Source: Pleodorina starrii
Taxonomy: Eukaryota; Chlorophyta; Chlorophyceae; Chlamydomonadales; Volvocaceae
Length of the DNA: 64,000 bases
Direction of reading: 5' to 3'
Assembly: GCA_030267565.1 (NCBI GenBank)
Contig: BRXU01000025.1
Location: forward strand, 348,501-412,500
Part shown: piece after piece, positions 56,001 through 64,000 of the stretch
Numbering within the stretch: the stretch's first letter is position 1
Layout: each line of letters opens with the position of its first letter
Program-made: the position numbers and the translations under genes
Notes under the pieces: generated by a model
Database searches by the model: none
Told to the model about the DNA's origin: nothing
What the model saw: only the letters and a program-made list of their open reading frames with translations

Positions 56001-59000
56001 TATTTATAATATTTTTATGCGGTTCAGACGTGCTGTAGAAAGCTCGGACAGACTTCTAGACGCGTATCAGCGTTTCACATTATTAGTTGCACAAATTGGA
56101 TGGCTTTGGTTTGCGCATTGCTTAGGAAACCCTCCCACGTTGTACAGAAACGCGATGTGCAGAACGCCCCAGTACGCCCCAGTACGCCCGCTCCGTAACC
56201 GTTCGTCACAGGTCTTACTACACAGTTTTTAGACGGCGTAGGACCGCGGCGGCCCGGTGCGGGATTTTTCTATCTGCACACACAAGGGACACATGGGACG
56301 CAACGCAAGAGCTGATGGCCGATTTAAGTCGCTGCCAGTTGGGGCGCCGGTGGTCCTCACAGCAGTAGTGCCAAAATAGGCAACCGGTTTTCAGGACTCC
56401 GCCTACTACACAGTGCTTGAGGAGGAACTGTTGCAACAGCACACCGCAGCACTCGTACTCGACAACGACAACCTAAACGTTGCCTAAAACCCTAAGTTAA
56501 ACAAGCTCGTATCGAAGAAGCGGCACGTGTTTTGGAGTAAATGGAGCGTGGCAGCTGGCTGCCCCTCCGTCCTTCCGTTCCTGATTAGGTGGTGGACTCA
56601 GGATGCGCTTTCCAGCTGCAGCTTTCCTCGCTCCCTGACAGATAAGAGACGTATCGTTGTGGCAAACCTTAAATCTTAAATATATATGCGATCGGGAAAG
56701 CGTTTGTTTTTCTTCGAACCCGCTTCCCCTGCACCCGGCACCCCGCGTCAGGCTCTTCGTTCTTCCGATGCTAGGGTTTCCCCTCCGTCGCCAACTGACA
56801 ACTGACAACGACCGAAACCTCCCGTCCCACAACCACATCTCACCTCATCAACCGCCCACCTGATCCCCGTTCCTGCTTTCTCCCTCCCTTTCGATCGACG
56901 ATCCTTTTGCGTATTTCTTCGCTCCTTTCGTCCCTTTGGTTCTCTTCCGTTTCCCACTCCGTTCCCAATCTGACGGTTCTGTTCTGACCAGGAGGTTCTT
57001 CCGTTTCCCACTTCGTTCCCACTCCGTTCCCGTTCCCAACGGTTCCGCCCCCAGGTGGAGGGTGAGGGCAGTCGCTCCCTGGAGCTAAGTCTGGACGACC
57101 TCAAGTCGCGATTCCGCAAACACACCGTCACAGCCACGGTGCAGTGCTCCGGTGGGTTGAGTGGGTTGGGTGGGTGGGTGGGTGGGTGGGTGGGTGGGTG
57201 GGTGGGTGGGTGGGGTGGGTGGTTGGGTGGGTGGATGCGGCGCGGGGGAGGGGCTGGGGGCTGGGGGGTGAGTGGTTGCCGATTCCGGTGTGTTGTGGTG
57301 GTTGTTTTGGGACATATGGGTCTGTGCGACACAGGCCAGGAACGGGAACGGAAACATGCCCTGGGAAGGGAGGCTCGCTCTCCAACCACTTCGACCCTTC
57401 ACCCCTTCACCCCCTCTTGCCCTCTTCCCCCATCTTCCCCTCCTGGCCTTGCTGCCCCTTTGCATGCTGGCCCCTTTGCTCGCTGGTCCCGCGCCTTGCC
57501 TGTTCAGGCAACCGGCGCAATGAGATGTCTCAGGTCAAGACCGTCAAGGGACTAGCCTGGGACCAGGGGGCCATTGGTGGGTCGGTGGGTCGGTGGGTCG
57601 AGCGAGGTTTAGACCAAAATGGCGGTGAATGTGAAGGCGCGAGACGGCTCGCGCCTCGCTAAGGCCCCCGCTAAGGGTGCCCACCGTTCCGACATGCCGT
57701 ACATCACACCTTCCGTACCCCCGTGATCTCTCGTGATCGTGCAGGTACGGCAGTGTGGGGCGGAGTACGGCTACGGGACGTGCTCCAGGTGGGTCCGATG
57801 GGAAGGGCGGAAGAAGGGGTGGCCTCCACCCCGGGGGGGGGGCGGGGGCGGGTTTTTGGATCCCGTTCTCCTCCCCAGTCCCCCACCCCCTCCCTCTCCC
57901 TTTCCTCGTACCATGCACTGCAACAACAAGGCACTGGCGCACTGTTAAAGCAAGAGGTGTGAGGTGTGAGGGGGCTCAAAGCCTGCTAAAGGCGCCAGCT
58001 CTCGAAACCCTAGCTGACGGCCTATAACCCGGCGGTTGGGGGGGAGAGGGGTCCAGGGGAGGCTCCAGGGGAGTCGCCTTCTCCTGCTCACGTAAGAGGG
58101 CAGGATTTGGTCTTTTCCCCCTACCGTAATACCCAGACATAACCCACCCACCCCCGAGCCCCGACCCCACCGCCCCGGCCCCCCCATTCCCTGATTCTCC
58201 GCAGGCGGCAGGTGCGGCTTCCCCATCTGTCGTACATCTAGCCACCCGTCCGGTTCCAGTACGGCGGGGGCGGGGGGCTGGAGGCGGCGGGTTTGTGTTG
58301 GACGGGGGGTGGGGGTGGGGGTGGCGTGTGGGCGCACGAGGGTGTTGGTTTTCCTAGAGGGCGGGTGGCGCGGGCGGGCTGGGGCTGAAGTTTGGGGTTG
58401 GGGGCCAAGATTTGACTGGGTGGGGGAACAGGGAGAGGAAGCCGCGAGCGTGGGTCCTGTGTCCTGTGTACGGTATGGTATTGTACGTCGGGCCCAGCCC
58501 ATGCACATACACGTGATTCTCCCCCCGAGCCAAACCAATTTAAACCAACAACCCCATTGATAAGGATGATGATGGATGATGTTCATTGCTCCCCTCCCCT
58601 CACATCTCCCCTCACCCTCACCCTCACCCTCACCCTCCGACCCAAATCCCCCAAACCGCTGATAACCCTCTCCCCAAGGCCTGTCTGAGGACGATCCTCT
58701 TGTACGGCACATCCAGTTCGAGGGGTACGACAAGGACCCGGCGTCGGGGGAGGTGCGTGGGTCGCTGGGTCCGAGTCCGTGTGCCCGGTCGCCGCACGCT
58801 GTGTTTTGGAAAAGGGCTCACTCCCTCCCACCTTCCCACTCTCCCGCTCTTTCCCCCCAGTCCCCTTCTCCGCTCCGCTCCCTCCCGCGAGGCTCTCAAA
58901 AACCCCTCCCCTCCCCGTCCTCTGTGGATTGCCGTACTGTACCCAACCCCCCTGCCTCCGGTCCCCTGCCGTTTCGAACCCCGTCCCCCGTCTCCCTCCC

Positions 59001-60242
59001 CTCTCCCCCCCTCCTCCCCGCCTCACCCACCTCCCCCCCAAAAAAATCCCAAAAACTCCCCGTGTGTCTGCAGATCTACGGCGCCTCCATTCCGCTGCAA
59101 AAGGCCCTCTCCCTGTACGACGATGTACTGCTGGCGTACGAGATGAACGGGCAGCCGCTGTCTGCGGACCACGGCGCCCCGCTGCGGGTCATCGTGCCCG
59201 GGGTGACGGGAGCGCGCAGCGTCAAGTGGCTGCGTGAGTGAAGGAATGACCCGCGTGTCGGTTTCTGATCTTTTTACTCAGGGGCCCTCTAGGGGAGAGA
59301 GAGTGTGACATCCGCGGGTCTTCGGAGTATTCGCGCCTGCTACGAGGAAAGGCCGCTTTGTGTTGTTGAGTGAAGGAGTGACCCGCGGGTCGTTTTCGTT
59401 TTGGGGGTGGTGGCGCGGGGTGGGGGGAGGGGGTGGGAGGGTGGGGAGGAAAGAGGGGAAAGCTTCAGAGGAAGGCCTTGTTGCTTGGGCTCAAGGCTGC
59501 ATCCCGCCCATCTCAACTTCTCAAGGCTACAACCCACGTGCCCTCCTCTCTCTCCTGGAGGCTACCCGGGTTGCTGCTGCTGTCGTACCTGTGACGAAAA
59601 TCACGCTTTCCTCCCCCTCCCCCCATCCGCCATCTCTCGCCCGTTGTGTTGCGCTGTTGCACCTCAAAAACTCCCCGCCCCCCGCCCGCCCTCGTTCTGT
59701 TTTCCCCGCTCCTCTTTCTCTCTCCCTTCCCTATCCCCTCGTGTTCCCTATCCCCTCCCTCCCCCGCGTGTTTCCCGCTTTCCCCCCACCCCAAAGGTCG
59801 CATCGTGCCCAGCCCCGTCGAGAGCAGCAGTCACTGGCAGCAGCGCGACTACAAGGCCTTCAGTCCCAATGTGGACTGGGACAACGTGGACTGGGGCAGC
59901 GCGCCGGCGCTGCAGGTACGACTGTACGACACTGTACGGAGATCGCAGTACGGCATGAGATCGGATCTTGTCTTTGCGGGTCGGGTGCGTGCGGAACCCG
60001 ACCCCCCCCCATATTTTCGATGGTTTCACGACTGACCAGATCTCAGATCGGCGCTCCGCACATACCTACAAACCACACAACCCTACACCCCACGCCGCTG
60101 CGCTCCGCTCCGAAACCCAACCCCTAAACCCCTAAAATCAACCCCCCCCGCCCCCCCCCCCCCCGCCCCCCGCAGGAGCCCCCAGTCACGAGCGCCATCG
60201 CCGAGCCCGCCCCGGGGACCGTCGTCAGCGTGTCGGATGGCG

Positions 60243-60281
<39 letters not shown>

Positions 60282-61862
60282 GTTACAGTATCTGACCGGG
60301 CCCTGACGCTGGCCAGGGGCTGCTAACCCAGCCCCGACGGAAAGACCGCCTAAGCACTCTCCCCCTTGCGGTGGGAGAAGGGCGTGAGGGGCCGCTACCC
60401 CCTCCTGCTCGACGCGGAGCTGGCTGCGTCGTACACCCCATATACGGGTGTACGGCGCAGCGGCTCCCCAAAGGCTTGAGCTCACAGCCTGCCATATACG
60501 GCAGCTGGGCCCTTCGTCCGCACAAACAGCAGTCGCGCCGGCGCGCTACGCGGCGCCCGCGCTGTCCTGCCCGCCCTGAAGTCCTTGCAGCGCCGGGGCG
60601 CCCGGCCGGCCTGCTACCGGCTGGCGGTGCTCCTCTAGGCGCGAAAACAAAGCGCTGAGAACCTGCCCCGAGCTTGGTCCGGCTCGTGGGCGGTCAGCAC
60701 CAAAGGAGAACCCAAGACAGCGCGCGCCCTACCCCTGCTACTACTCCTACTACGACGGCCCCGGAGAGGCCGGGGGGTGGCCCCTAGAGGCCGAGCTCCA
60801 GAGCTCCGCTTGGCCTCGAGGCGGCAGGAGGTCGGGCGCGGGCCTTGCGGCAGCGGGCTAGGTGACGGGGCTATAGTTCGCACTAGGCGGCACCTCGCCA
60901 ACTCGCCTCACTCTCGCTATACCCGCTCCCTAAAGCCTCCCTCGCCTACAAAAGGCAGCCCGCGGCGGTCTCTGCACCCTAAGTCCTCTCGGACCCAAAG
61001 GAACCCCCCCTCATCCCCTCCTCTCACGCCTCCCTGCCTCGACGCCCTAAGTTCCCTCCCTCACCCCTAAAGCCCCTTCATCCCCTCACTCCACGACCCC
61101 TCCCTCTCCCTCCATACCCATCCCTGCGTGCTGCACACACTGAATGTGGCCGTTGACCACCGCCAGGATGGGGTGGTCAGGCCCTACCCCCTCCCATCCC
61201 CGCCTTGGCACGTCTAGCTCCGCAAACCCCCGCACACGCTGCCAAAAATCTAGTGCTGCGCGCGCCTTGGCCACCTCGACTGGGTCTGGGGCGTCCGGGG
61301 CGGTGGGTGAGTTCCTGACTGCCCACAGCCCCACGCGCGCCCGTTCCATGGCCGTGAGTGCCGCCAGGCAGATCACGTCCCACACGCACTGCTGCACGCC
61401 TGGCGGTGGCTCCGCCAGCCACACGTTTGCCCGGGTGATGGGCCCGGGCACGTGGGCGGCGATCTGCTGCACCACCGCTTGCGCCACCGGGCACTCCCAG
61501 AAGTGGTGTGCACGCGGCGAGCATGCGTGTGGGCCGGCTCCCCCGTACGCGCCGCACTTGCATTGTTCTGGTGCTGCTCCCCTGATGTGGCTGTTGCCGG
61601 GAAGCGGCACGCCGTCCTGTGCCAGCCGCCAGAGCGTCTCAAAGTGTTCGCGCTCCCATTTGATGGGCCACATTCGCCGGAGCATTGCCAGTACACTTGC
61701 TGCTGGCGCCACTTCGGCGGCGGCTGGCTGATGTCCCGGTGGGTGGGCTCCTGCTGCTGCTGCCGCCGCTGCGGGCTGCTCCCGGGCTTCCCGCTCGTAG
61801 GCTGCGTGCAGGCGGGCCCGGCGCTCCGTTACCGGCTGCATCTGCATTTGGGTGGCTTGGCG

Positions 61863-61902
<40 letters not shown>

Positions 61903-62817
61903 GAATGGGGGGAGAAGCACCGGATTGAGGGGTATGGGGGTGAAACGAAGGAGGGGAGCCGGGTCGGTTCGAACCTGGGAGAGGATTTGACGGAAGGGGA
62001 AAGGGGGGGGAGCTGTAGTGGCCCACATCCGGGACACCATCCAGTCACCAAAACCAATACACACACACCCCTCTACCCACCCAACCCAACCCCACGCATA
62101 TACGGTACCCCCACACCCACTCACTCCCACCCACACCGCCCCCGTCAATCCCTCGGTGTGTCATTCTCTCCCCCACCCCCACCCCTTCCCCCAACCCCAA
62201 CCCCCACACCCCCACCCCCACCCACTCCAACCCCCACTCCCCCTCGCAGATCACTCTCCGCGGTTACGCTTGGAGTGGCGGCGGGCGGGGCATCTTGCGC
62301 GTTGATGTGTCCACAGACGGCGGCTCCTCCTGGACCGCCGCCAAGCTGCTGCCACCGCCGCCGGGGGCGCCGCCGCACGGGTCGTACTCGGGCGCATGGG
62401 CGTGGACGCTGTGGGAGGTGCGTCGTGTCGTACCTAGGGTTGTACGACGGCAGCCGTGTAGTACGATGGCGGCGGCCGTGCTATATAGAGGTGGGAGGGG
62501 GTGGAGGGCCGGGTATGGGCGGGGTGGAGAGTTTTGAATGTCAACCCCCAAACACACACATACACACACGGTTAACACGCAGAGGTAACACACACCATCG
62601 CATCCCTCCTCGACCCAATCCACACCCGCCGCCACAGGCAACGGTGCCGCTGCCGAAGCCTGGCGCCGACGGCCGCCTGCCGCCCGCCCTGGAGCTGGTC
62701 TGCAAGGCGGTTGACTCGTCGTACAACAACCAACCGGATTCCATCGGGCCCATTTGGAACCTGCGCGGCATCGTCAACAACGCCTGGCACCGGGTGTCGC
62801 TTCCGCTGGAGCCATAA
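53027..62817 (+). CDS. SUOX: Sulfite oxidase, animal-type with N-terminal cytochrome b5 domain, predicted mitochondrial
   Basis: Fifteen exons: 53027-53542, 54208-54229, 54504-54626, 55053-55160, 55706-55818, 57055-57151, 57508-57576, 57745-57788, 58205-58211, 58679-58752, 59074-59233, 59797-59915, 60176-60244, 62250-62417, 62638-62817. They total 1869 bp, or 622 residues. It oxidises sulfite to sulfate at a molybdopterin site and passes electrons via haem to cytochrome c. The N-terminus ([17 protein letters not shown]) is a likely mitochondrial presequence, followed by a hydrophobic [14 protein letters not shown] segment and a Pro/Ala linker. The cytochrome b5 domain spans about 150-225, with haem ligands H177 (HPGG) and H202 (YQQHRKA). 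The Moco domain has [11 protein letters not shown]325 ([10 protein letters not shown], molybdenum ligand), EMNGQPL and ARSVKWL. The dimerisation domain follows ([21 protein letters not shown]). Intron 1 uses a GC donor. Confidence 0.95.
55592..55633 (+). repeat. Dispersed short repeat R1, copy 4
   Basis: Plus-strand copy (TACCGTTCACGGGCTCCGGC, then CTATACGTGGATAACCC) in sulfite oxidase intron 4. It lies about 70 bp before the acceptor at 55705, sense with the gene. Confidence 0.75.
57152..57235. repeat. (GGGT)n array in sulfite oxidase intron 6
   Basis: GGGT tetranucleotide run starting at the 5' splice site itself (GTGGGT at 57152). Confidence 0.85.
58205..58211 (+). other. 7-nt microexon of sulfite oxidase
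   Basis: GCGGCAG lies between acceptor CTCCGCAG (58197-58204) and donor GTGCGG (58212). It adds Ala-Ala plus the first base of Gly, needed both to keep frame between exons 57745-57788 and 58679-58752 and to complete the conserved DVL-x-x-AG segment of the family. Confidence 0.8.
60246..60280. repeat. (GT)n tract, left flank of retroelement insertion
   Basis: About 17 GT units. The first GT is the 5' splice site of sulfite oxidase intron 13 (60245). Confidence 0.9.
60281..61865 (-). mobile_element. 5'-truncated non-LTR retrotransposon, antisense in sulfite oxidase intron 13
   Basis: The minus-strand frame from about 61865 to 61086 encodes the C-terminal part of a retroelement ORF2. A Cys/His zinc-binding segment (CKCGAYGG, then [13 protein letters not shown]) typical of the zf-RVT region follows the reverse transcriptase. 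It is followed by [16 protein letters not shown] and a stop near 61086. The 3' UTR of about 800 bp ends with TGTAAC (60287-60282), a volvocine poly(A) signal, right before an (AC)n run on the minus strand. The reverse transcriptase and endonuclease domains are absent, so the copy is dead. Equal GT tracts on both sides fit insertion into, or priming from, a (GT/AC)n site. Confidence 0.75.
61866..61899. repeat. (GT)n tract, right flank of retroelement insertion
   Basis: About 17 GT units, matching the tract at 60246-60280. Probably the other half of the same pre-insertion microsatellite or a target-site duplication of it. Confidence 0.9.
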
Positions 62818-64000
62818 GGAAGAGGAAAGAGAGGCGCGGAAAGAGAAGAGACAAGAAAGAAAGAAAAGAGAGGAGGACAGGAAGATAGGAAGAAAGAAAG
62901 ACAATAGAGCGGGAGGAAAAGGGAAGGACAAAGGAAATGAACAGATGGGGTGTGGTGAGAGAGCAGCGAGAGCAGTGCGGTTTTAGGGTCCTGCCCGCAT
63001 GTGGTTCGTTGGGACTCGGTTGGTTGGTTTGGCAGTTATTGGTTTGGTGGTTTCGGTTACTAACAGTTTCGGCATCTCAGAAGGTTGAGCCCTCCGGGGG
63101 CGGATGCGTCCTTAGTTGGGTACCGCGTTGGGCCGGCGTCACGGCGGATTCGTTTCAGAAGGCGTTCCAGAAGGCGTTTCAGAAGGCGTTTCAGAAGGCT
63201 CCACAGATCTGAGCCTCCCTCGGGGAACGTGGGAGGAAGTTCACAGCGGCGTTAGTTGCTGACGCTTGCACCCTTGCAGCGCCGTTCCGTTTGCAGGCGG
63301 AGCCGAGAGGGGTCGTAACTTGAGAGTGGTGCTGCAGCAGCAGCAGCTGCACGACGCCGCCGACGCCCGGCAGCCCGACAGCCGACACCGACGGTTTTGT
63401 TCCTAAGGCACAGTTTTTTTTCCGGTGCCTCGAACTGCAATATACCAAACCATACCACGACCAGTGAACCGACCCATGCATTTGTCCGTCCGTAAAATCC
63501 TTGCCGGGTTGTCGTCACAAACAGCCGGATCTGGGCTCCGTGCACGGCAGCACTCATGTGCGACGTCGTGATCCGCCTGCCCCTGTCCTGCTGACTGACT
63601 GTCGTACATGGCCGCACTTTCTCGAGTACGACCTCCCTTCGATTTCCGCGCATCCCACCACAAGCCGACCCTCACATTCTCATGAGCGGTGGCATAACGT
63701 AAACCTCGTCGCACATACGTACCGCCAAGCATTCAAACTGATCGCATACGCACCGCCAAGCATTCAAACTGATCGCACACGTACCGCCAAGCACTCAACA
63801 TACCAATGGCGCAACATGATACAAATTCCATAGACATAATATAACCCTAAGAATACCATTATCTTATTGTACACATCGCACTGTGGTCGTCGTCACAGCA
63901 GCAGCGGCGGCAGCAGAAGCCTGCAGAAGCATGGAAGTATTGAAAGCGTTATACTAACTCCATGTGTGTGTCTGGGTGTGTGGGTCACGGTCACAGTCGG
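62818..64000. other. Downstream region of sulfite oxidase, to window end
   Basis: A purine-rich GAAAGA stretch right after the stop (62818-62935) is probably 3' UTR. A TTTTAGGG unit lies at about 62981. A 12-bp repeat (CAGAAGGCGTTT)n occupies about 63147-63200 and a 30-bp tandem repeat with ACCGCCAAGCATTCAAACTG about 63718-63800. The tail is AT-richer. No gene is supported. Confidence 0.5.
63718..63800. repeat. 30-bp tandem repeat near the window end
   Basis: Nearly three copies of a unit containing GCACCGCCAAGCATTCAAAC and TGATCGCA(T/C)AC. Confidence 0.85.

Noticed and set aside
61967..61980. tRNA-like B-box GGTTCGAACC
   Set aside because: No matching A-box or cloverleaf arms around it. 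No tRNA gene was found in the window.

Overview
The window looks like nuclear DNA of a chlamydomonadalean (volvocine-type) green alga. The DNA is very GC-rich. Genes are split into many short exons by short introns, and proteins carry long runs of Ala, Gly, Pro and Gln. Microsatellites and minisatellites are everywhere. Copies of the Chlamydomonas-type telomere unit TTTTAGGG lie inside introns, and TGTAA motifs sit where poly(A) signals would be expected. The genus cannot be fixed from the sequence alone. All gene models here were spliced by eye from GT-AG sites (one GC-AG), reading-frame continuity and family motifs. Each spliced model adds up to a whole number of codons, which supports the exon calls.

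Layout. (1) 1-16013, plus strand: the 3' part of a giant polycystin/TRP-like channel gene, 20 exons, with its start before the window. (2) 16014-20960: satellite-rich intergenic DNA between convergent genes. (3) 20961-24470, minus strand: a purine (hypoxanthine-guanine type) phosphoribosyltransferase resembling yeast Hpt1. (4) 24958-29746, minus strand: an OEP21-like chloroplast outer-envelope channel. (5) 30141-31163, plus strand: plastid ribosomal protein bL35, divergent from OEP21 with 394 bp between the two start codons. (6) 32665-37239, plus strand: a secreted prolyl 4-hydroxylase with a C-terminal ShK domain. (7) about 38966-40782, plus strand: a MutT-type Nudix hydrolase. (8) 44536-51029, plus strand: a 1539-residue low-complexity protein rich in Gln and Ala with a central coiled coil and no recognised function. 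(9) 53027-62817, plus strand: an animal-type, haem-containing, mitochondrial sulfite oxidase in 15 exons, including one of 7 nt. An antisense piece of a non-LTR retrotransposon sits in one of its introns.

The genes do not form one pathway. Two neighbours (OEP21 and bL35) are both plastid proteins and share an upstream region. The polycystin and prolyl hydroxylase belong to families often tied to cilia or mating and to the Hyp-rich cell wall in these algae. The rest are housekeeping: purine salvage, nucleotide-pool sanitation and sulfite detoxification.

The most unusual signals are in the introns: a 490-bp CCCAA array followed by a CCCAAT array, several short dispersed repeats shared between introns of unrelated genes (one pair inverted around an in-frame exon), intron-resident telomere units, and a retroelement inserted in a GT tract that also forms a 5' splice site.
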